From Sphaerolaimus hirsutus (Eukaryota > Nematoda > Chromadorea > Monhysterida > Sphaerolaimidae), in assembly GCA_964036195.1 (NCBI GenBank), contig OZ038452.1, positions 8,426,704-8,490,703 on the forward strand: DNA of 64,000 nucleotides, written 5' to 3'. Of this stretch, positions 45,531-56,500 are shown in pieces. Both the position numbers and the translations under genes were made by a program. The notes under the pieces were generated by a model. The model searched no databases, was not told the origin of the DNA, and saw only the letters and a list, made by a program, of their open reading frames with translations. Numbering within the stretch: the stretch's first letter is position 1; each line of letters begins with the position of its first letter.

Positions 45531-45658
45531 TGATATCCGGACGGGTGATATCCTCAATTCAATAACCGGCTGTCCGAGTTTCTGAGAAAATGCAGAACCA
45601 AGTCCCGGCTACCGCAGCCCAACACCCAGCCCAAATTCAATTAGAACGTGAGGCCATA

Positions 45659-46099
45659 GTTGTTAAAACATATTTACGTTTACTCGAAAAATACACATGC
45701 TGGAGACGAGAGTACTGCATAAATATATTTCCTCTGAAAGTAAGTAGCTAAAATTGTACTCACGTTTATGCATACTTTCTTAAAATAATGGTGTGCAGAA
45801 AACGTATTCCATATTGGCTTTTATTGCAGCTTTTTCAAGGTATAGAAGGAAAAAGCAAAAAAAAATACAGCTAAAAATAGTAAAAAAGGCATGAAAATTG
45901 GTCATTTTGTATGAAGATTGGGGAAAAGTTCTCAAAAATACTCACTCTATGTTTTAAGAGAAAAAAGTATTTTGCTCACGTTTACCCCACAAGTAAAAGT
46001 TAAAAAAATTTACTGAATCTTTCCTGTACTCAGTCAGGGGTGAGTAAAAAATGAATACTTTTCGTCTAGTTGTAAAAAGTTCAGTACTTTTAACAACTG
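45659..46099. mobile_element. Element with GTTGTTAAAA ends
   Basis: Ends AGTTGTTAAAACAT and ACTTTTAACAACT are inverted; interior has TTACGTTTACTCG and TACTCACGTTTA repeats as in 1-425. No target duplication could be identified. Confidence 0.5.
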
Positions 46100-46199
46100 T
46101 GCACCTGCACCGCGCATGTATGTAAGCACTGAAATTGTCTGCGAACGCGCGCCTGCTCTAGTCTTACGCGCCGCCTTACGTTCTAATTAGAGTCAACGA

Positions 46200-46452
46200 A
46201 AAACATGTTTACGGAAAACGGAAACAGAAAAAAATTTTGCACTTACCGGAAAGCAGAAATGGAAACGGAAAAAATTTTGTGCTTGTCGGAAAATGGAAAC
46301 GGAAACGGAAAAAAATTAGCCTGCGGAAAGCGTAAACGGAAAAATATGGCCCGCAGAAAGCGGAAATTGAAAAAAGATTTGCACTTGCCGAAAAACGGAT
46401 AAAAATTTGCCTGCGGAAAGTGGAAACGGAAAACGGAAAGTTGACACCCTAG
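46200..46452. mobile_element. GGAAAACGG-array element, right end
   Basis: Tandem ACGGAAAACGGAAA units ending in GTTGACACCCTA, the end type of the element at 16550-18518. It abuts the first visible exon of the membrane-protein gene. A matching left end was not found. Confidence 0.6.
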
Positions 46453-46501
46453 TTCTACTCGTACCTGGCCCCGTGCCAAATTCACGACGCACGCGGCGCA
46501 G

Positions 46502-49500
46502 ACGGACGAGGCGACCGAGTGTTCGGAGGCGGGGCGTCTGAACGAGCTGCTGGCGGCGGTGGGCGTGCCTCACGGGTCGGCCGTACACGCGCCCATCGAC
46601 GTGTCCATGGTGCCCTTCTTCCTGGCGCGCTCCACCCCCCTCGCTGCCCTTAGACAATTCGGCAGGTACGATGGACTAGGTGTACACTGTGGGTGGGTTG
46701 GCTCGTGATTTGTGATGCGTTATTGCGTTGCGACTGACTGATGTGTGGTTAGCATTGAAAAAAAATAATAATTAAATATTATCTCAGAAAATCTTTCGAG
46801 AAAAAAATATAATTAAATCTCTTGGGTCATTTTCAAATATATAATTAAATCTCTGAGAAAATCTCTTTCAGTTCAAAAAATCTCAAAAAATCTCTCAACT
46901 TAAATTGTTTTTATTGATATTTCAAGGTGTTTGAATCATTTAGAGTAGATATTAGGCACCTTATGTGTTGTTTAAGCCCTTCATTCTCACAACTTCAAAT
47001 GATAACAACCATTGTTTACTGACAGCACACTTTGAACTACCATATACTGTACTATCTGAATAATCAACAAAAGTATGATTGAGGTACATTTTTCCTCATA
47101 ATAGAATACAGTACTTTCATGTGTAGTCATCCCCACAGAATTTATAAGTTACCTTTTTCACTAAATTTTGGTAGGTAACTATATTTGATAAATACATATA
47201 GTTGAGTACTGAGTAAATACATTTACATTTCCTCTGAAAAACTTACGTATACCCTTACGTATACTTTTTGGCAGTACTTGAGGAGATAAAATGTATTTAA
47301 ATAGAATCTTATAAAGGCTTTTTCAAGCCATACAGGGAGAAGAGGGGAATAACCCCAAAAATATGGTATATAAAAATGGGTATATAATCACATATTTATA
47401 TTGTTGAGAATAGCTGAAAATAGTATAAAAAATCACATGGATTGTGAATTTGAAGGTGAAAATGGGGAAAACTTAAGAAAATTGGTGATTCAGTGGAAAT
47501 TTGGGGCAAAAGTTCTCAAAAATACTAGCTTTTACATTTTCTGGGGGAAAAGTATTTTATTTATGTTTTTTTTTATATGAGTATAAAATTTCACTTTACA
47601 TTTTCTGCAAATATTCACTATTAAACGAATTTTCACTTTCAGTCATTTAAAATTATTGCATTTTGTTCATTTTTTCAGCTGAATATGTAATCATTGCTTG
47701 AAATCAATGCATCACACATGTTCTTATAGAGAGATTTTCTCGAGAGATTTTCTCAATCAGACAAAAATATAATTAAATCTCTCTGGAAAATCATGAAAAA
47801 AATATAAATATCAGAAAATCTTATATTTTCTGAGATTTCCTGAGATTTTTTATATATAAATCTCCGAGAGATTTTTTCAATGCTATGTGTGGTGAACTCG
47901 TATAGGTGCCACTCGGAGTGACATGTGCTGTCGTGGAACGGAACTCATGAATCAACACCGTATTTTTTCAAAATACCCCAGGGGGTTTATTATTTCGTCA
48001 GTAAATTTTAGATGGGTTAATTCAAAAAGGGTATTCGAGGGGGTCTGTTATTTCGCCAGAAATTTGACTAAATTCCACATATTCCGACGTAGTAAAATTC
48101 AATAATGACAGAGATGTATAAGTGTCTATAGACACAGATAAATACATTCATCCCGTCCTAACGTAACTCAGTCATTGGTTTTAACGTGTGGTTCTGCATT
48201 ATACGGATCACAAACTGTGGTATTTGTCATCTAAATTCTCATCAGACTCAATTTGCGTGGGTATTTCTTGGGGGGGGGGGTATTTTTTTGGCCAACTCAG
48301 ACCTGGGCGTCTTTCTTGGGCGGGTTAATTCAAGGGGGGATAATTCGAGGAAATATGGTATTTATGGCCTAACCACCACTCAGCAGATTGACTTAGAAAC
48401 ATCTATTTCACCTATTTTCGAGCCCAGTTCTCCCACATCGGCCATGGTCTCGTACACCGGCCTGCTGCCGCTGGCCTGCACCTGCGCCGCCGCCCAGGAG
48501 CCAATTCCACACTTTGTCAAGTGACAAGCAAAATGTCATGTTTATGCTCCGATTACAGCTCAGGCGTAAAATTGACCGGGTGAAAAATTGATTTGGGGCG
48601 TAAAATTAATTAACGATGAATGGGTAAAGATACGACATTGTTATTTCAATCAAAGAAAGCTTAGATGCAGACGTTTCTTGTGTCCAAAGCTCATGAGTTT
48701 ATTTTAATCGTACTGGGAGTTATGAATTTTAGTACAATTTTTTCAATTATGCGCTGTAAGTTGTGTAAAATTAGGGTGTAAAATATAAAAAAATTGTGCC
48801 AAAATTCATAACTTCTAGTACAATTAAAATAAACTAATGAGCTTTGGACACAAGCAACATCTGCATGTGCGCTTTCTTTGACTGAAATTACAACCCCATA
48901 TCTTTATCCATGCACCTGTAATTAATTTTACACCAAAAAAATCAATTTTACGCCTGGTCAATTTTACGCCCGAGCTGTAATCGCAGCATTAGAAAAAATT
49001 CACAAATCACAAGTCAAGTGCAACTGCATGTTTGGCTGGCATTTGATGATTTGACATGTGATTTGTGACATTTCTTCATGTTTGACACTTCCCTTGTCAC
49101 CTAACATGGAGTGGATTTTGCTCCAGGCATTTTTCGCTGGCGTCTTACTGGTCACCGCGCCCGAGTACCTCACGAGGGACGGCCATCTTTTCTACACGGA
49201 CTTCTTTGAGCAGAAAGGCCTGGCCATGTTCACGGCCAGTTGCGCTAGTGGGTTATCCCAAGTGTTTAGCGGGTCTGCGCTCTGGTGTGAAATTGAAAAA
49301 CTATTGAACGTGCGAATTAAAATCCGGAAAATGTCCGCGTTAAAGCCGGAATTACAGCTCAGCGGCGTTTGACGTGAAATGATTACGTCGTAAAATTGAT
49401 TACATCAAAATGGACAAAGGTACAGCATTGAAATTTCAGAATTAGATAGTTCTAGTAATTGTGTGTAATCATAGGCGGCGCAAGGTCCCAACTTGTGCTT

Positions 49501-51763
49501 GTGACATTCACAATCACATTGGCCAAAATTTGACCTTGTGCACTTTTTACTAGGTAAACTAGGTATTTTTGCTTGTGACACCGAAAAATCCGCTTGTGAC
49601 ATTCACAAGCGCACAAGCACTTACGCCGCCAATGTGTGTAATGTCCCAAAAAAAAATTTATCAAATAATCATTATTTAAGTAGTTATACATTTACCGTCG
49701 AAATTTACACATTCTACGTCAACATTTCACATCAAACATTTTACGTAATCAAAAAAATTTGACGGTAAATTAATAACTACTTAAATAATGATTATTTGAT
49801 AAATTTTTTTTGGGACATTACACCCAATTACTAGAACTATCTCATTCTGAAATTTCAATGCTGTACCTTTGTCCATTTTGATGTAATCAATTTTACGACG
49901 TAATCATTTCACGTCAAACGCCGCTGAGCTGTAATTCCGGCTTAAAACACAGACATTGGCTATTTATCGATGATTTTCCATATGCTGGTTTGTTGTCAAC
50001 ATCCTTTGAGTTTGAGTGTATACTCGGCGGACATCACACTTATGGAAATCACCATAACCCATCTGAAAACTGAACCAAAAACTATACAGTATTTTCATCA
50101 TAATGTTTCGTTTTTACTATGGAGTAATTAATTGCGAAATATTCACAAGACCTTTTCATTTAATTATGGTAGTATTCTGCACATACTTTGCTGTCCGCCG
50201 AGTATACCTAACCTACTTTTTTACTACATATAAGTGATCGAAAAGCGCCAGGAAAAATGGTGCCAGGTGCCAATGGCGCCATGGCGCCATTCGAAAAAAT
50301 GGCGCCAGAGAAAAACGCGCCAAGCGCCAATGGCGCCATGACGCTGGCGCCCTTTGGCGCCATTCCATCACTGCTACATATTTACTAAGGTAGATAGATG
50401 TTAATGCGGACAATTACCCGAATCCTTTTGTATGTGCAAATCGATTTCGATGCCAGCTCGCAGATCAGCTAATTATTTTATAACGTTACTAGATAACGCC
50501 AGAATTTTCACTGGTTGATCCGGGACCGGGTACACATGTAAATAGTTACCTATACTTTTACGTTGCACCTTTTACGTTACTTAGGTACTTTTTCATTTGA
50601 TTTGAAACAACCGCAGTGCAGCTTCAAAGTGATTTGATGCAACTGTTCTATTTAAAGAGAATGTGAGCCGTGAGGCAACTGCGATTTCCTGTTTTAAGTG
50701 AATTTCAAGCAACTGCACAGTTTGTTTGGTGTCGTTAGGGCGATGACATTCCTCCACCACATCTTCACACAAGCACAAACAAGCGTTCCAGTGTGCTCGT
50801 GGTGCATCAGCTCGGTGGGCATGTTCATGGTGGGCGTGCAGCGGTCGATGGAGTGTCTGCTGCTGCCGCACATGGCCTGGCAGCTCGCCTTCGTGCTGTC
50901 GCTGCTCGGCCAGGGGGCACTCCCGGACCCTGTAAAATGCCGTGTAAAATGCAAAATGCAATGCAAAATGTCTAAAGTCATATAAATGCCCTGAAAAATG
51001 GCAATCGTACGTTTGCCATTTTACAGGGCATTTACATGTCTTTTGACGCTTTGCATTACATTTAGCATTTACACAGTTTTGCACAAGGTCTGGGAGTGGC
51101 ATCAGATCGTTCTGTATGTCGGCCTGGCTGTGGTCAGCCGCATGCTCAGCGCCTCCGCGGCGCTGTTTTGTGCCACAAACGTATGTCTAATTATACTCGA
51201 ACTCTGGCTCCTGTCGCTCAACTTTGGTCAGTTACCGTAGCGTACTCGAAAACTACGCGCACGCGAGTACGCGGTAAATACATTTACATATACTTTAAAA
51301 AAGTTATATACCCACTTTATAAAGTTAAAAGTACACGCGTACAGAGAAAATGTATTTTTGTTTGCTAAAATCACAATTTTCTGTCGCTAAAATCAAACAA
51401 TTTTGAAGAAATCATATCATTTTTCTACAAAATACTAAATAAAATAATCATTAAAAAGGACATCTATTATGTCTTCCAGTGTAAAACTCACTCTCACATG
51501 TAAAACGTAGTAGCTTTTACGTTTTCAAGGTAAAAACTTTTTACTAAAAAGTACTCGCTCTTACATTTTCTATATTTTTCGCTATCATATACTTCGCTTC
51601 CATATTTGTGAAACTGCATTTCACGACTACAAATTAAAAAAACCCAAACAACGCAGCGTGCGTGTCGCTGCTGCGAACGCGCAACTCGGTCAGCACGATG
51701 ATCAGCGAGCAGGGCGGCAGCAGCGACGTTCTGCAGCGGCGCAATGCAGTCAAGTGCGCCAAC
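46502..51763 (+). CDS. Multi-pass membrane protein, unidentified (partial, 6 exons)
   Basis: Not recognised. Phase-consistent exons: 46502-46665, 48428-48515, 49127-49272, 50811-50931, 51106-51180, and an exon near 51655-51763 whose acceptor is uncertain. Hydrophobic segments: VSYTGLLPLACTCAA, AFFAGVLLVTA, HMAWQLAFVLSLLG and IVLYVGLAVVSRMLSASAAL; between them a polar stretch EYLTRDGHLFYTDFFEQKG. The segments suggest at least four membrane passes, so a transporter or membrane enzyme is possible but not shown. 5' and 3' ends were not found. Introns hold several mobile elements, and the fourth (50932-51105) is a CACTCCC-family MITE whose end supplies the donor. Exon GC content and codon use match PRODH and sarcoglycan. 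Confidence 0.6.
46750..47885. mobile_element. hAT-like element with TAGCATTGAAAAAA ends
   Basis: Ends TAGCATTGAAAAAA and TTTTTTCAATGCTA are inverted, and the duplication TGTGTGGT (46742-46749 and 47886-47893) is perfect. Subterminal GAGATTTTCTCGAGAG-type repeats. No transposase. Confidence 0.85.
47960..48365. repeat. Poly-G/TATTTCGAGG repeat cluster
   Basis: TATTCGAGGGGGTCTGTTATTT-type units ending GAGGAAATATGGTAT. Same family as 1480-1605 and 18763-18883. Lies in an intron of the membrane-protein gene. Confidence 0.5.
48545..48988. mobile_element. PIF/Harbinger-like foldback MITE with TTA duplication
   Basis: TGCTCCGATTACAGCTC and GAGCTGTAATCGCAGCA form near-perfect ends of arms that pair for about 190 bp (GGCGTAAAATTGACC). 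TTA stands on both sides (48542-48544, 48989-48991), the usual Harbinger-type target. Confidence 0.8.
49346..49946. mobile_element. Foldback element (AAGCCGGAATTACAG ends) with a nested MITE
   Basis: Arms AAGCCGGAATTACAGCTCAGCGG and inverse pair for more than 120 bp. A 164-bp element at 49470-49633 (ends TAGGCGGCG and CGCCGCC) with the 9-bp duplication GTGTGTAAT interrupts the left arm. Subterminal TTACAGCTC is shared with the 48545 MITE. Confidence 0.75.
50230..50372. repeat. GGCGCC-cored repeat element, complete short copy
   Basis: Begins AAGTGATCGAAAAGCGCCAGG and ends GGCGCCATTCCATCACTGC, showing both inverted ends around GGCGCCATGGCGCC units. Confidence 0.75.
50918..51098. mobile_element. 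CACTCCC-family MITE within a coding region of the membrane-protein gene
   Basis: Ends CACTCCCGGACCCTGTAAAATG and GGTCTGGGAGTG are inverted around a hairpin core with GTTTGCCATTTTACAGGGC. The coding frame reads into it (GQG) and out of it (IVLYVG). Splicing from the donor CCT/GTAAAA inside the left end to ATCAG/ATCG just beyond the right end keeps the frame. Confidence 0.7.
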
Positions 51764-51874
51764 GTTACGCTGTTTTTGCCACTTCCTGCAAATCCTTGTG
51801 TGTGTTTCCGAAGCTGCAGGGCAGTTGTTTTTTCGGCAGATGACCTATTTAGGTAGATAAGGTCTGATCTACCG

Positions 51875-52000
51875 TATTTCCTCGAAATACCCCCTGGGGG
51901 TTTATTTTTTCAGAGTGGAAATTTTGAGGGGGGTATTTCGAGGGGGGGGGGGGCTTATTCGAGGGGGGTTTATTATTTCGCCAGAAATTTTCGTAAAGGG
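51875..52000. repeat. Poly-G repeat with TACCGTATTTCC end
   Basis: TACCGTATTTCCTCGAAATAC followed by G-rich TATTTCGAGG units; same family as 18763-18883. Confidence 0.55.
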
Positions 52001-52164
52001 TGGTAGTAAAGAATGGGCTTTGACCTACCCAAAACAGTGATAAAGGTGACTTCTCACACGATATTTCAATACATCGGGTGGGCGCGCCAGCGCCATCCCT
52101 CGCTGCCGAGGGAGGGCGCAAGCGACCCACCCATAATATGGTCAGAGACAGCAAAGTGGCTGTA

Positions 52165-52440
52165 CACGCTAGTTTACCAACACGGCACGTCGATCAAAAA
52201 TGTAAACTGAAACGCGACGCGTCGCGTGTCGGTTTACATTTTTGATCGACGTGTGTACTTTAGTTTACGTTGGTGTTTCACTTTCTGGGGTTAGTGGTTT
52301 CGGCAAGTCACAAAAGTGCGACGCGTCGCACGATTACACACGAATGTGACACAGCTGGGTAAACTGGAAGTGACAATTATGCGACGCGTCGCATTCGTCG
52401 CGCGACGCGTCGTATGCGACTCGCGACGCGTCGTACAGCC
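52165..52440. repeat. GACGCGTCGC palindrome cluster with a perfect-stem hairpin
   Basis: CACGTCGATCAAAAATGTAAAC and its inverse stand either side of CGCGACGCGTCGCG, giving a stem of about 22 bp plus the palindromic loop. Further GCGACGCGTCGC copies follow at 52318-52440. No gene. The adjacent 52500-53480 is AT-rich with no supported feature. Confidence 0.6.
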
Positions 52441-53523
52441 AAAAATAAGGAAGGATTTATTTCCCGAGACTTATCAGGTGAGCAGTAAACTAATTTTTTT
52501 GACTTTTCAAATTCCCTAACGTATCTTTGTTGCGAAACGTAGACAATTTAGACGTGACAATTACGTTTGTGTGTGTCTGCTAACATTTGTTCTTTATCGT
52601 GACTGTTGATATTTCGTTTTTTATCGTGACTGTTAATAATTCGTTTTTGTTACTTTTTACTTCAATTTACAAATTGAAATCTACCTAACAGATTTATTGC
52701 GTGATTTCATCATGTTGTTACGGATAGAAAAATTAAAAATTACATGGACACGTGATTTGTATGGAAGTTCGACAAAAAGAAATGCAAGTGCGACAAAATA
52801 AAATCCGAACTTTGTACTCGCGAATTTTCAATGTATATCTAAAAGTGTAAAAAAAGAAATCATTCTCCTTCTTGCTTCGACAAAAAGAAAGGAAGTGCGA
52901 CAAAAAAAAATCCAAACTTTGTACTCGCCAATTTTCAATTTAAATCTAAAACTGTAAAAAGAAATCATTCTCCTTCTCGCTGTAACAAAAACTAAGAAAA
53001 AACAAAAACAAGACTATATTGCTGTTGACAAGAGTTACACTTTTGAGCAAAATTTAAAACTTGTTTACCTATCTCACAATGCGAAATTTGACAATTGTAT
53101 ATGGAAGAAACTTAAAAAGTACATAACGTTTTCACTTTGAAATGTGATAATTTGCGAATGATGGAAATGTTACAAAAAAGGAACTGTATGAAAACGTAAA
53201 ATGATAAGAAACTGCATTAAAACGTATTCACTACTTTCAGCACTTTCACATGACTGAAGCGTTCTGTGCATGTAAACCCAGTGTGCATGTGGACCATAAT
53301 TTTAACTCAAATTCGACAATTTCCATAACTTTTTATATATTTTCACCTTTGAAACGACTAGTCCATGTGTTTTATTTGTAAGAACTATCAATTGCTCCAG
53401 AGGAGTCTACCGAATCCCCTGGAGCGTCGTGGAAAGTCAACATGTAGAATACCGCTGACATGCACATGGGGTAAACATGCACAGAGGCACACGCCCCTTT
53501 CACATTACCAAAAAAAACACATT

Positions 53524-56500
53524 TCAATCATCAAAATCCTCCAGTTCCTCATAGTAGTCTTCATTGATCGCCTGAGAATGTGTGCAATTTCAGTATACCG
53601 TTCTATTTGTTAAAAAGAAGTAAACAGTTTACATCTATGAACATCTGTAATGGTAAACTTATAGAAAAGTTTCCAACTGTTTCCCAGATATATATATATG
53701 CACACTGGGGACTGTACATATCAATTACTGTAGAAATACTAAAGTCTAGTAGACACTGCACATAGAAACATGTACAACACCGAAAACCACAATTGAACCC
53801 AAGACGTACCGCCAGTCGTTTTGCGTAGCCCTCCTCATCCAAAGGGCAATTGCGCGGCGTCGTACCGGCGCGCGATTGGCGGATCGGCTGTGGCACGGTA
53901 CGGCGCTGTTCACTGGTCGGCGGCGGTTCGCTTGTCTGCACATTTTCATACTGTAAACATAGATTACAGTACGAAGCAAAATATCGAAGCAATTTTCTAT
54001 CCTAACCGTTTTGGTCCCGGCAGCCGCTTGCTTGCTCTTCTTTGCACTTTTGCGCGCGCTGGCCGGGGAACTGGCAGCAGTCTGATTCTGAGTTTATATT
54101 TTCATTTTATAATGGCAACAAAGTTGTACAACAGAAGCACTGCAGACAGAAACTTACTGTCAGGCGGTACCGCTTCGCAGCACATTCTGTGTCCGGTACA
54201 GGCTGGCCAGTGCGTTTCTGGGCACTTTGCAACAGCACGACGCCATCGTCGTTCTCGCAGTCCATTTCAGCGGGCTGTAAAAAAGCGGATAGAATTTACT
54301 TGCTTCTTAACACTGAATTATAAGTAGGAAAAAAAAACAGAAACTGTCAGTCACCTCGGCATACTGCAGCTGTTGATGCTGCCGCTGCGGCGCCTGCGAT
54401 GCCACAAACGAGTACGTGATGCCGTCTTCAGTGGCATCGACCTGGTGGCACGACTGCGAATATACATGAGAAATTTCAATTTGCATATGGTATTGCACAT
54501 GAAGAAGTAATGAAATGTCTTACTAACGTTAACGTTTTGCAGGGCTTGCTGCAAGTGCTGCACTTCAAAGCGGGTCGCCTGAAGCTTGGCAGCCAGGGCA
54601 ACCTCGGAAGCCTGCCTTTGCATCAAGTGTGCGGCGATGGTCGTCGCTGTGTTCACATTCACCGGTGACGTGTACGGCAAACTCGGTGCTTGCACGTTCT
54701 GTTGCGGAGTCGGCAATTTCTGCACCGTGGGCAATTTGCCCTTTTCCGTCGGCACGGATTTCTTGGCTTTTTTCATAGACCCGGCAAGTTGGTCCAGTTG
54801 TTGCGTCGGCTGTAAGTACGATATGTCACTTTATCATAATCATAAAGAAATGCACTACTACAAATAAGTACCACTGTGCACACTGATTTACCGAAATATG
54901 TATAAGAATGTGTAAATTGGATTTCATCAAAAGTAACAAGAAGTAAATCTTTTAAATTACACATTTTCAATTTACGAAAAGATGCATCTTAAGTAGTTTG
55001 TTGACACAAAAGAAAGAGTGCAATCCTCACAATTTGAGCCAGGTATTGTACCAGACTGTCATCTTGGTCCGGTTCGGCAACTTTCGCCTCCTGCTGCGGA
55101 AACGCAAAGTTGCCCGGGTTTGTTTTCTGATGTAAGTAACATTAGTAGTTAGTACAGGGTTGTTAGTTACATGCTGTTTACGTACATCATGAAACACCAC
55201 CGTTATACTCACCTGCACCGGCGTGACGTTGTAGTCCATTTCCGCGTTCTTTTGCGGCGCGGCGAGGGGCGACACAACGAGCCCGCTGGTCCTGCGGCGG
55301 CGGCGTTCGAGCAGCGCACTGCCAGACGGATTGGCAGGCGGAGCCGCAACGATCAGCAAACTGGTCGTTCCAGTATTGGCGGATTCCTACGAAAAGTTAA
55401 CATCATTTACGAAACGTTTCAAGTAAATTACTTTTTCCTACTTTTAAGTGGTGACGTTGAGATACGTTCAAGGCAACAGTCCCGAAAACACACACACTCC
55501 ATTCTCAAAATGTTTATCAATCAAATAACCTGGTTCATGATGAAGTCCTCGATCATGTCACAGAACTTGTTCATATCGGCCTTCAGCAGCGTGTTGATCA
55601 CGCCGATTTCCTGCTGCACCACGCCGATGAACCGGATGTTCTTGATGAAGGAGCAAATGCAGGGCAGTTTGCTGCGCTTCACGCTGTCCGCATTCACGCT
55701 TGTGCTCTGCAAATTAGCACATTTGAAAGATATGGTAGAATTGACTGAATACATGACAATAAAGAATAGTTTACCGATTGGGTGCACTGCGACAGCATCC
55801 TTTCCATATTTTGGCGCATTGCACGGATCGCTGCAACGTCCATCTTGTCGATAATGGGCGCGAACTGTTTCAGCACGCTGTGAAACTGGGGGTTCCTCAA
55901 CGGCTCGTGCTCGCGGCATGTCTGGCGGTGGTTACGGCAATTTAAAAAAGTGTATATTAAAAACGGGAAATAAAACTAAAATGGTCAAAACGTAACAGTT
56001 AACAAAAACAATTTACTATTACACTTTAACGTTAACACAAAGTACATTTTTATTCACTCCTTACAATTTTCCTGTTACATTCATGCAACTCGCACCTGGT
56101 TGTTGTCCTGCGCCATGATGGGCGCGTTGTCCTGCGCCATGATGGGCGCGTTGTCCTGCGCCATGTCGGGCGCCTCGTGAAAGTCCTCCGGCAGTGGGCT
56201 ATCGACCGTTTGCACCGTCCCTGGCGCGGGGGGAACGGCACTCGCAGCCTGTTTCACTCGGTAATCCACGAGTTGCACCGCCATACTTTGCGGCTCAATT
56301 TTCTCCGGCGTGAACGTGGTTTTTACCAATTTGCCCAGCATGATGTAGAAGTTTCCCTGGCACACGTTGTGCCAGTAAACTTGCATTGCCCGGCGCCAAT
56401 CGGTCGCTGTAAAGTGCACAACCACTGCTACAAACGTACAAACATAAAAACAACATTAAATGATACATTTCAGTAAACCAACATCTACTGGCCTTTCCGT

